Origin: CAZELM01 sp964512995
GTDB taxonomy: Bacteria > CSSED10-310
Assembly (NCBI GenBank): GCA_964512995.1
Contig: CAZELM010000058.1
Span: 1 to 24,321, forward strand
DNA length: 24,321 nucleotides
Reading direction: 5' to 3'
Part shown: piece after piece, positions 13,785 to 21,412 of the stretch
Layout of the letters: each line of letters opens with the position of its first letter
Position numbering within the stretch: position 1 is the first letter of the stretch
Position numbers and translations under genes: made by a program
The notes under the pieces: generated by a model
What the model was told of the DNA's origin: nothing
Databases searched by the model: none
What the model saw: only the letters and a program-made list of their open reading frames with translations

Positions 13785-15815
13785 GTGATTGGAAAGACAC
13801 TTCCACACGTTTCAGCCACCATCCGAGCTCACAAGCGAACCCTCTTACTCCTGGCACTCTCCAGTTCGCTGCTCGGGATCAGCCCAGTTCTCCAGTCCGA
13901 ATTAGTTTCGGGACTCATTGATGCCTTTAATAAGATTCTCAGACAACCAATCAATCCTTACGAGACGTTTTTGGATATTCTAAGAATGCCTCTCCATCGC
14001 TTCGATAGTCCTGACTACTCAGGGAATGACTTGGCTAGAAAACTAGCCTATTATGTGTTCAGTGGTATCACCTTTGGCTGGGCACTCCTATTCTTCTTGA
14101 TTATTACCCTTGCTTCCAGCGCCATCGCTTTTGGAGCTTCCTATTTTAGGTCAGCAATAAAGAGACAAGTCTTCGTCAGTTTGCGCGGCAAGGCCATGCG
14201 GAAAGGCCTTGAAACCGATCCAGCGCAGCTACCTTCGCTTACCAATGCAGCTGGTCAGTACGCAAGCGCAATCCAACAGGGTGCAATAAACGTCACTAAC
14301 ACTTACGCAGGATTGCTGCAGGCTCTTCAGACAGCCACCTCACTAGCAACTACCATCTGGCTCGTCGCGACAAAGAGCCTCGAGTTTGGGGCGGGATGCC
14401 TAATTCTTGTAATGGGGCAGGTGATCATCAGCGTAGCCCAAGCCAGAAGGCTCAAGGACAGACGAGAGCAGCTCGACAGGACGCGCAATGAACTCCTCGC
14501 CCGAACAGATGACATCCTCAGCAAGCGTGAGATCCTTCTCGCATACGAGCAGGATGCCAATTACGGCGAGAAGCTTGACGTCACATCTCGCTCGTACGCA
14601 GACGTTGAGCGGAATCTAGATGTGGGCGAGGCCTGGTTTGATTTCTTTACATCTTTACTCACTTCCTATGGGCAAGTCATAGTATTAGCCATTGCTGTAT
14701 TCGTCGCAATTGCACTGGGTGATAGGGGCGTTTCGACGATAGGTGATGCATATTTCATCCTGGCAATCTATGCTGGAATGTCATCTTCTGCGAGGTCTCT
14801 GCTTGTGCAATATGATTCCATTCGCAGGTCAGAGGCAACCTCCAAGACCTTCTTGTATGTCATTGCTGGATGTCCATCGAGTGCTGCGACTCCTGCCCCG
14901 GTTTCCGAAAGCAACCGTGAATGGCTAGATTCGGGTAATGCTATTGAATTTAAGACGGTGTGTTTCGCCTATCCGTCTGATCGCAAGCGGAAGATACTCA
15001 TGAACACGACATTCCATGCTCCACTGAATAAGACCACTCTAGTAGTAGGAAAATCTGGATGTGGAAAGACCACGATAGGGAGAATATTGCTCGGATTTTG
15101 GCCTATAGAATCTGGTTCAGTCGCCGTTCTCGGTCGTGATCTGGGCGAGTACTCGGGCCGTCAGCTCCGTGATAAGATGAGCTACCTAGCGCAGGCCGAT
15201 TACATAGTGGATGATTCGGTTCGAGAGAATTTATTATGGGCCCACTCTGGAAACGGCGCCCCACCCTCCGATTCGGAGATGCTCGACGTGCTCCGGTCTC
15301 TTGGAGTAGTTACCGACGTCATGGATCCATCAATACTGGGCAAGGTCGCGCGGGATCTTTCCATTGGCCAACAACAGCGATTATCACTTGCACGCCTACT
15401 ACTTGATACCTCAGAGATATCAGTTCTGGATGAACCTCTTGCAGGCGTCGATGTCTTCACTTTTGCTGAATTGCTGCCAAAGTTCGCGGATGTTCTAAGG
15501 AGTGGAACGAGGTCATCAATCATTTTTAGTCATAGACTTACCTATGCTAGCCTGGCAGACCATGTTATCGTACTGGGCGATCAAGGTGAGGTCCTCGAGC
15601 AAGGCTACCCGCCTTATCTTCTAAATAGTGGAGGCGTATTCTGTTCGCTATACAGAGCCGCGTTGTCGGAGCTGAGTCTGCGCGACTCACTGAGTGCAAC
15701 CATCGCTCAATCGTGCAGTCATTCAGAGGGCCGAGACGCTGCGGCAGCCCAACCACCGCGTGAACCTGACCCGCTCCGGCGTGAAGAGGGTGACAATGAG
15801 AAGGAACTTCCCTAA
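13785..15815 (+). CDS. ABC transporter, fused permease and ATPase (exporter type), cassette-borne
   Basis: This is a 676-residue half-transporter. Residues about 15-345 form the membrane domain with hydrophobic helices such as TLLLLALSSSLLGISPVLQ, LLFFLIITLASSAIAFGAS and GQVIVLAIAVFVAIAL. The nucleotide-binding domain follows: Walker A GKSGCGKTT (422-430), the Q-loop near AQAD, an atypical signature LSIGQ (525-529) instead of LSGGQ, Walker B ISVLDEP (545-551), and the H-loop His in FSHRL. Family members export lipids, peptides or drugs as dimers; the substrate is unknown. It starts at GTG 13785 after AGGAGG. The last about 22 codons lie inside attC site 2, so the C-terminal tail is cassette-site sequence. 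It is a single-gene cassette of about 2.1 kb. Confidence 0.88.
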   Translation: MIGKTLPHVSATIRAHKRTLLLLALSSSLLGISPVLQSELVSGLIDAFNKILRQPINPYETFLDILRMPLHRFDSPDYSGNDLARKLAYYVFSGITFGWALLFFLIITLASSAIAFGASYFRSAIKRQVFVSLRGKAMRKGLETDPAQLPSLTNAAGQYASAIQQGAINVTNTYAGLLQALQTATSLATTIWLVATKSLEFGAGCLILVMGQVIISVAQARRLKDRREQLDRTRNELLARTDDILSKREILLAYEQDANYGEKLDVTSRSYADVERNLDVGEAWFDFFTSLLTSYGQVIVLAIAVFVAIALGDRGVSTIGDAYFILAIYAGMSSSARSLLVQYDSIRRSEATSKTFLYVIAGCPSSAATPAPVSESNREWLDSGNAIEFKTVCFAYPSDRKRKILMNTTFHAPLNKTTLVVGKSGCGKTTIGRILLGFWPIESGSVAVLGRDLGEYSGRQLRDKMSYLAQADYIVDDSVRENLLWAHSGNGAPPSDSEMLDVLRSLGVVTDVMDPSILGKVARDLSIGQQQRLSLARLLLDTSEISVLDEPLAGVDVFTFAELLPKFADVLRSGTRSSIIFSHRLTYASLADHVIVLGDQGEVLEQGYPPYLLNSGGVFCSLYRAALSELSLRDSLSATIAQSCSHSEGRDAAAAQPPREPDPLRREEGDNEKELP

Positions 15816-15853
15816 CGCGCCGTCGCGGGCAGGTTACGCGGAGACCGTTAGCT
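15747..15853 (+). other. attC recombination site 2
   Basis: A 107-bp imperfect palindrome overlapping the end of the ABC transporter gene. R'' GCCCAAC (15747-15753) fits RYYYAAC perfectly and is followed by CACCGCGTGAACCTGACCCGC. The facing arm GCGGGCAGGTTACGCGGAGAC ends in R' GTTAGCT (15847-15853). The length equals that of site 1. Confidence 0.8.
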
Positions 15854-15888
15854 GGCAGTAATGTAGAACAAATTGATTGGAGGTATCG

Positions 15889-16242
15889 ATGAACGCATGG
15901 ATTGAGTGTATTGTAGATGCCCCGGAAAAAGAAAATGTTGAAGAAGTATTGACAGCACTGTCTAGTGCAATTGCTAAGCTTGAGGGTATAGATTGGACTA
16001 TTACAGACATAGAAAAAAGATCCGGGTTGTTTGAAGCAACTTTTGTCGGAGCGTTGATACTAAATGTCGCCACTCCAGTATTTACAGGTATAGCAGCAAA
16101 TGCTTTATGGTCGTGGATTCTTTCGAAAAGAGCAAGTATAAAGACCGCCAATGAGCAAAAAGCTAATGATTCAGTAAAGATTACCATGAATTCAATCAAT
16201 ATTATAATATCTGTTAAGACTAAAAAAGAATTGACCGAATGA
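15889..16242 (+). CDS. Small cassette protein, possible membrane-associated effector partner
   Basis: I do not recognise this 117-residue protein. Residues 1 to about 45 are mixed alpha/beta (WIECIVDAPEKENVEEVLTA). A Gly/Ala-rich hydrophobic stretch (FVGALILNVATPVFTGIAAN, then ALWSWIL, about 48-75) could be one membrane helix. A polar tail ends with a beta-like SINIIISVKTK. The layout (about 100 residues, hydrophobic middle, W near its end, short basic tail) is reminiscent of the small 'effector-associated' proteins that accompany peptidases in bacterial conflict systems, but this is a loose resemblance. The start is ATG 15889 with GGAGG 5 bp upstream. The stop overlaps the next start (ATGA), so the two are translationally coupled. 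Confidence 0.7.
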   Translation: MNAWIECIVDAPEKENVEEVLTALSSAIAKLEGIDWTITDIEKRSGLFEATFVGALILNVATPVFTGIAANALWSWILSKRASIKTANEQKANDSVKITMNSINIIISVKTKKELTE

Positions 16243-17303
16243 TTGAATCTGGTTCAATATCCGACTGCAGTGAATTTATTCACGACACATATTTAGGCAA
16301 CGGTTCACATATATTTGCAATAGATTCCCCTGACTTTCCTGTTTCGGTGAGAAGTGGGGTTATTTCAAGCGGGTTATCTGCTAGGCAAATTGCAGATATT
16401 TCTTATGAATTTGCGTCAACACAACGAGAAGTGCTTGGAAAAATCATACCTGTATTGCCAGAGGATCTTGATGCACGACTAATTTATTTGCCCATTTCTG
16501 AAGTTTCAGCTTTTTCTGTGACCCAAGGCGGAAGATACATTGTGGTAGTCACAGCTGGAATTTATGATTTACTGCGCACCCATTCTGTAAATTCAATATT
16601 GGCAAATCGTATAGAGTCACTAGTGCACAAAACGAAAAAGACAATACCAGAAGCGCAAAAGATGATGAGGATATTAAATTTATGCACTGTATTATTTGTT
16701 ACGAAAAAATTATCTGGCCTTTTACTCACAGAAGATTATGCTTGTCAAAATATTATCGAGGCCGGGTGGAGAATTGCTGAAGTATCTTTACTTTTTGTCA
16801 TTTTGCATGAATTCGGTCATGCACATTATGCAAAGCTGAGTGATGAACAAAAGGAATTATTTTCGAATGATATTCAATTACATGTAAATGAAGAGTTGAC
16901 TAAGACGAAAATTGAAGAGTTTTATGCTGACAGATTTGCATTAAGTTGCTTGAATCCTGAGCTTTCGGGACCATTTATTTACGCATCTTTAGTTTTTTTT
17001 GTCATTCGTGCTTTTATCGAGGCAGCTGGTGCTGTTAGAGGCGAAAGCCACCCTCTGGCAGTTAATCGTATATGGTTTTTGTTGCGTAATTGCCAATTAA
17101 ATGCTGATTCCTATGATAACTGGGCTAGCAAAATCCTTAGGCAAATCGACATCATTGATAGTTTTAAGAAAGATTTTGAGCAATTGTTTGGAACTTCTGC
17201 AGTCAGCGCATTAGACGAGTTAGCGGTTTATGCTCCCTTACAAATAAAAAAGAATAAAAACGAATGGTTAAAAATAATTAAAGAATTAGGTGAAATGGGT
17301 TAG
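16239..17303 (+). CDS. Putative HEXXH zinc metallopeptidase, cassette-borne
   Basis: This is a 354-residue protein. The zinc motif HEFGH is at residues 190-194 in a hydrophobic context (VSLLFVILHEFGHAHYAKL). A second motif EEFYADRF (226-233) supplies a likely third ligand (Glu226 or Glu227) and a buried Asp231, as in M48- and ImmA-like peptidases (HExxH...ExxAD). A hydrophobic helix follows (PFIYASLVFFVIRAFIEAA, about 247-265). I cannot place it in a named peptidase family. The N-terminal 180 residues are unassigned, with an internal strand-rich region. The gene starts inside the stop of the small upstream gene (ATGA overlap), implying the two act together. It is AT-rich relative to the chromosomal genes, as expected for a mobile cassette. 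Confidence 0.75.
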   Translation: MIESGSISDCSEFIHDTYLGNGSHIFAIDSPDFPVSVRSGVISSGLSARQIADISYEFASTQREVLGKIIPVLPEDLDARLIYLPISEVSAFSVTQGGRYIVVVTAGIYDLLRTHSVNSILANRIESLVHKTKKTIPEAQKMMRILNLCTVLFVTKKLSGLLLTEDYACQNIIEAGWRIAEVSLLFVILHEFGHAHYAKLSDEQKELFSNDIQLHVNEELTKTKIEEFYADRFALSCLNPELSGPFIYASLVFFVIRAFIEAAGAVRGESHPLAVNRIWFLLRNCQLNADSYDNWASKILRQIDIIDSFKKDFEQLFGTSAVSALDELAVYAPLQIKKNKNEWLKIIKELGEMG

Positions 17304-17412
17304 AAATTCTTATATTATCAAGACGCCACGCGATCAGACTAGAAAACAGGAATAACACAATAAGTGATTATAAACAATTGATAAACAAATAGAAATATGA
17401 GGCAGATTACAT

Positions 17413-18906
17413 ATGAAGACAAAAAAGCCATTCGCTCTCATTGACTTCGGAAACGAGGCAGGAGATGACCTTACTCCATTGGAATTGATGCCGTTTTTTG
17501 TCGAACAGGCCGATTTTCGTGATTTTCTGAGCAAGACAGATAAGATAAAGCTCGCCACAGCAAAAAAGGGTGTCGGAAAATCCGCATTGCTAAGATGGAT
17601 CGAGGGCAAAGTCCCGACTGATGTTGACCCTGAAGCCTTAGTCATTCACGTTAAAGGCAGCGATCTTGTGAGGAGTAACTTCGGGCTGAATCATAAACTA
17701 TCGACCCCGAACGAGTATATTCGTGATTGGATGATTCGTTTGGCATCCCTCATTAATCGCCGAATCGGCGCAGTTCTCAACCTCGCTATCTTTGATGACA
17801 GCATCACGCTGATTGAATCTGCTGAGCTTGATGGCTTTCGGAGCCGCAACATATTAACTTCATTGACAGATCGACTGACCAGACTACTGCCAGCTAAGTT
17901 AACTAAAGAGCGGATACATGCAACGAATGATGTTGAACTTCTCAAGCGCTTTAAAGGGAAGAATGTGTGGCTTTTGGTCGATGATCTTGACGCCACCTAT
18001 CAAAGAACGGACGTCGAGAATCTGGAACTCAGCACATTTTTCTCTGCCTGCCGACAACTGGCGTCTGAATCACAGGGAATACTTTTTCGCGTGACTATGC
18101 GAACAGACGTCTGGCCTTTGCTGCGACGTTACGATGAGGCACTCGACAAATTTGAACAATACCATAAGGATATTACTTGGAGTCAGGATGACTTCAGAGC
18201 ATTGCTTGCAAAGCGGATTCGGCATCAATTAGCACTTCATGGAGTAAAGGACAGTCCTCCACCTCGCCCTCTATCGCAAGAAGAAGTTGATGAACACCAA
18301 ATTGACATGGTTTTCGCAAAACGAATGCCTTGGGGTGAAAAAGAGCGACGGACCTATAAAGTCATTTATACTCTCGCTTACCACAGGCCTCGGTGGGGAA
18401 TTCAGTTATGTAAGTTGGCTCAAGCGGAGGCACTTAAAGAGGAGGCGACTCTTATTGAACGGGGACACATTGATAAAGTCTGGGGAAACTATGGCGCAAA
18501 ACGAATAGCCGATCTAATCGCAGAGCATAAACACCAGTGCCCCGAAGTAGAGGAACTCCTCTCAGCATTTAGAGGTGCGGAACGCAGAATGAGCAGAGAA
18601 GTGCTACTGACCTGGATCAAGAATCGGGTATGCAATCATATGACTCCAACCATCGAGGGGAGAAGCACTAATCAGGCGATGCAGATTGCACACTTTCTCT
18701 TTCGGATTGGCTTCATAGTCGCGAGAGCAGAGCTCGATAATGAAACCTACGAACACTACTACTTTGATGACATGCCCGATTTTCTCTCGGGTCGCACAAA
18801 TGCCGATTTTAACGTCGTATGGGAGATCCACCCCTGCTATCGGGAGGCCCTTGATATTGTAAAACTTAACAGGCACCAGTCTATGCGTAGAGACCGTGCA
18901 AGATAA
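17413..18906 (+). CDS. P-loop ATPase, Sll1717-like, cassette-borne
   Basis: This is a 497-residue protein of STAND/AAA-like type. Walker A is AKKGVGKSA (residues 50-58), close to the N-terminus behind FFVEQADFRDFL. Walker B is WLLVDDLDATY (about 186-196), followed by an arginine-containing sensor region (FRVTMRTDVWPLL). The C-terminal part has helical, winged-helix-like segments (EVLLTWIKNRVCNHM; AMQIAHFLFRIGFIVA). The pattern matches the Sll1717 family of P-loop ATPases, whose members lack known function and often sit in variable regions. The start ATG 17413 has GAGG upstream. The 109-bp gap from the peptidase gene holds no attC-like site, so all three genes belong to one cassette. A degenerate attC begins 2 bp after the stop. 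Confidence 0.8.
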   Translation: MKTKKPFALIDFGNEAGDDLTPLELMPFFVEQADFRDFLSKTDKIKLATAKKGVGKSALLRWIEGKVPTDVDPEALVIHVKGSDLVRSNFGLNHKLSTPNEYIRDWMIRLASLINRRIGAVLNLAIFDDSITLIESAELDGFRSRNILTSLTDRLTRLLPAKLTKERIHATNDVELLKRFKGKNVWLLVDDLDATYQRTDVENLELSTFFSACRQLASESQGILFRVTMRTDVWPLLRRYDEALDKFEQYHKDITWSQDDFRALLAKRIRHQLALHGVKDSPPPRPLSQEEVDEHQIDMVFAKRMPWGEKERRTYKVIYTLAYHRPRWGIQLCKLAQAEALKEEATLIERGHIDKVWGNYGAKRIADLIAEHKHQCPEVEELLSAFRGAERRMSREVLLTWIKNRVCNHMTPTIEGRSTNQAMQIAHFLFRIGFIVARAELDNETYEHYYFDDMPDFLSGRTNADFNVVWEIHPCYREALDIVKLNRHQSMRRDRAR

Positions 18907-18907
18907 A

Positions 18908-19006
18908 AACCAACGAGCGCATGCACCGAATCCCTACCCGCTCGCACGTCAGATGCTTGGTCGCTTCACTCTCGGCATCTGCCGCGTCAGCGGCGGGACG
19001 TTATAC
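18908..19006 (+). other. Degenerate attC recombination site 3
   Basis: The left arm AACCAACGAGCGCATGCACCG resembles the left arms of sites 1 and 2 and typical attC L'' sequences. The right end GGGACGTTATAC (R' at 19000-19006) is a poor match to GTTRRRY, and its arm pairs weakly. Internal hairpins (CGAGCG/CGCTCG; CAGATGC/GCATCTG) are present. The 99-bp length and position right after a stop fit an old, mutated attC. Confidence 0.5.
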
Positions 19007-19053
19007 TCAATGAATTGAGGATAATGACAATGAACAGCATGCAGGAAATGACC

Positions 19054-19105
19054 GAGAAACTTCCGACAGTTTTTACATCATCAGCACCGATGTCGGACGT
19101 TAGAC
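19054..19105 (+). other. Possible short attC-like site 4
   Basis: GAGAAAC-TTCCGACAG ... GATGTCGGAC-GTTAGAC forms a compact stem (AAC/GTT plus CCGACA/TGTCGG), ending in a perfect GTTRRRY core GTTAGAC (19099-19105). At 52 bp it would be among the shortest attC sites. If real, 19001-19099 is an ORF-less cassette. Confidence 0.35.
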
Positions 19106-19127
19106 TTCTTAAAGGACGCGAAAAAGC

Positions 19128-19241
19128 ATGACTACTCTAATGCTCGTTGGCGTAGCAGAGAACATCGATCAACTTCTTATCGCAATTGAATCAGCTTTCA
19201 AAAGCATCATTGATCACGGTTGTTCCGGTATCGAAACGTGA
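19128..19241 (+). CDS. Possible 37-residue cassette ORF
   Basis: ATG 19128 lies 23 bp after the GTTAGAC core, with AAAGGA (19111-19116) upstream, the place where a cassette gene would begin. The product starts MTTLMLVGVAENIDQLLIAI and stops after 37 codons. I do not recognise it. It may be a truncated first part of a larger gene lost when the tandem array formed downstream. Confidence 0.25.
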   Translation: MTTLMLVGVAENIDQLLIAIESAFKSIIDHGCSGIET

Positions 19242-19355
19242 CCATGTTGTTATCCAATCGCTCGATCCGGCTGTTTGGAGATCGCGATCCGAAAGTCGTA
19301 AGGTGCGAGATATCGGTTGACTTCGCGTCCCGCCCCGATGAATGAACATTCCATA

Positions 19356-19839
19356 GACCGTCACATATGATCCGGAGACCATCACATATCATCCGGAGAC
19401 CGTCACATGTCATCCGGAGACCGTCACATGTCATCCGGAGACCGTCACATGTCATCCGGACACCGTCACATATCATCCGGACACCGTCACATATCATCTG
19501 GACGCCGTCACATATCATCTGGACGCCGTCACATGTCATCCGGAGACTGTCACACATCATCCGGAGACCGTCACATGTCATCCGGACACCGTCACATATC
19601 ATCTGGACGCCGTCACATATCATCTGGACGCCNNNNNNNNNNNNNNNNNNNNNNNNNNNNNNNNNNNNNNNNNNNNNNNNNNNNNNNNNNNNNNNNNNNN
19701 NNNNNNNNNNNNNNNNNNNNNNNNNNNNNNNNGACACCGTCACATATCATCTGGACGCCGTCACATATCATCTGGACGCCGTCACATATCATCTGGACGC
19801 CGTCACATGTCATCCGGAGACCATCACATATCATCCGGT
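19356..19839. repeat. 21-bp tandem repeat array spanning an assembly gap
   Basis: About 18 visible copies of GACCGTCACATRTCATCCGGA. Thirteen lie before and just over four after a run of 100 N. Variants differ at the first two bases (GA/CA/CG), at CATATC/CATGTC and at CCGG/CTGG, and are arranged in blocks that suggest higher-order duplication. There are no spacers. Long open frames on both strands through the array are by-products of the period of 21. Confidence 0.93.
19633..19732. other. Assembly gap (100 N)
   Basis: Exactly 100 N inside the tandem array, the conventional size for a gap of unknown length. The real copy number of the array is unknown, and the join across it is not guaranteed. 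Confidence 0.98.
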
Positions 19840-20005
19840 GCCTGATCTGCGGTTCAGACCATGATGAATCGATGGTTTGACTCCAATCACGACTTCTGCT
19901 AATTTTAGCCTCTTTTACGTGCGCGGTTTTTCGGTGCCGCGACAGGTTCCACTCGGGGAGAAACAGAATCGATTGAAATTCCCAATCTTCAGAAAAAAGA
20001 AGCGT

Positions 20006-21340
20006 ATGCTGGTGATCGGCCTGGATGGCTTTCCCCACTCCCTGCTCATGACCATGACCCGCTCCGGAACTCTCCCCTTCCTGTCCCGTCTCGTCGCACA
20101 CCCATCCCCGCACCGCATGACATCCGTCCACCCCACCATTTCCTCCGTCGCGTGGGCCACCTATGCCACCGGAAAAAATCCCGGCAATCATAACATCTAC
20201 GGGTTCCTGGATCGCACACTGAATCCCTTCTCCCTCATTCTCCCCAACCGCGCTCACCTCACATCCACCACGCTCTGGCGCCGTCTGAGCGATCATCAGA
20301 TCCCAGTCATCGTGCTCAATGTGCCGGTCTCCTATCCCCCCGAACCCGTCAACGGCATCCTGGTCGGCGATTTCCTCGGGGTTGATATCCACAAAATCGC
20401 GTTCCCATCCCACATCTCCGGCATACTCAAACGCTTCGATTACGTGATCGATGCCGATACCTCCCTGCTGACCGATCCGGATCGTCTGGTCTTCCTCAAT
20501 CATCTGATTTCCGTTCTCCAGCGGCGCGTCGACACATTCCTGCATCTCCTGGAAACCCATTCCTGGGAGTTTGCCCAGCTCCACATCATGGAAACCGACC
20601 GATTGTTCCACTTCTACTGGAGAGACATCGAGCAGGCGGGCGATTCCCGACTCCATCAGACCATCCTGGAATTCTTCCGGCAGATGGATACGGCGGTGGA
20701 GCGGATTTTTTCCTGCTTGAAATCGTCCGACGAAGTGATTCTGCTGTCGGATCACGGATTCTGCCGGGCCGATCACGAAATCCAGATCAATACATGGCTT
20801 CAGGAGCATGGATTTCTGACGTGGAACCCCCATACTCCCGCCGGTCTGGAAAGCATCGCTCCCGGCAGTCTCGCCTACAGCCTGATTCCCGGACGGATTT
20901 TTCTGAATCTGGCCGGCCGGGAACCCAACGGATGTGTCAGAATCGAAGATCGGGATGCCGTTCTGACCGATCTCGAATCCGGTCTCCGGTCTTTGACTGT
21001 GGATGGCGATCAGCCGGTCGCAGCCGGGATCATGCGGCGGGAAGCGTTATATCACGGTTCGGTTCTGTCCAATGCCGCGGATCTGATCGTCATGCCGCAC
21101 GATGGCATCGAGCTGAAAGGCAAACTGGGACCGGCTCCACTCGTCGCTCCCAGCAAACTGCATGGTATGCACACCTGGCATGACGCCTTCGTCTGGAGCC
21201 GTCATGGCACGTATTCACCGGGGAAAACCGGCGATGCCACGCTCCGCTTGCCGGGCATCATCGATCTGTACCCGACGATATTATCCTATTATTCGATTAC
21301 TGACCCGGAATCCGAAGGAAAGGCGATCTTTCAATGGTAA
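20006..21340 (+). CDS. Alkaline-phosphatase-superfamily phosphodiesterase/nucleotide pyrophosphatase
   Basis: This is a 444-residue protein. It starts MLVIGLDGFP with the first metal ligand Asp7. The nucleophile region is HPTISSVAWATYATGKNPGN (probable nucleophile Ser46 where relatives have Thr or Ser). Further metal ligands are visible in METDRLFHFYW, LLSDHGF and HGMHTWHDAF. This is the type I phosphodiesterase/nucleotide pyrophosphatase group, dinuclear-metal enzymes cleaving phosphate or sulfate esters. There is no signal peptide from this start. The frame is open back to TTG 19877, but those residues look like untranslated sequence; ATG 20006 gives the family N-terminus, with a weak AGAAG site. 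It precedes sat by 72 bp on the same strand, so a link to sulfur nucleotide metabolism is possible. Confidence 0.85.
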   Translation: MLVIGLDGFPHSLLMTMTRSGTLPFLSRLVAHPSPHRMTSVHPTISSVAWATYATGKNPGNHNIYGFLDRTLNPFSLILPNRAHLTSTTLWRRLSDHQIPVIVLNVPVSYPPEPVNGILVGDFLGVDIHKIAFPSHISGILKRFDYVIDADTSLLTDPDRLVFLNHLISVLQRRVDTFLHLLETHSWEFAQLHIMETDRLFHFYWRDIEQAGDSRLHQTILEFFRQMDTAVERIFSCLKSSDEVILLSDHGFCRADHEIQINTWLQEHGFLTWNPHTPAGLESIAPGSLAYSLIPGRIFLNLAGREPNGCVRIEDRDAVLTDLESGLRSLTVDGDQPVAAGIMRREALYHGSVLSNAADLIVMPHDGIELKGKLGPAPLVAPSKLHGMHTWHDAFVWSRHGTYSPGKTGDATLRLPGIIDLYPTILSYYSITDPESEGKAIFQW

Positions 21341-21412
21341 ACACGGACCGATCGATCACCCTGCCGATCACCGGGCTTGTGGCAATTCATTCATCGTAAA
21401 GGAGTTATCATC

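Noticed and set aside
17304..17412. attC site between the peptidase and ATPase genes
   Set aside because: There is no GTTRRRY core and no paired arms in this AT-rich gap, so the three genes are treated as one cassette.
19207..20833. Minus-strand frames running through the 100-N gap, including one of 406 residues
   Set aside because: They read through unknown sequence and are antisense to the phosphodiesterase gene and the tandem array.
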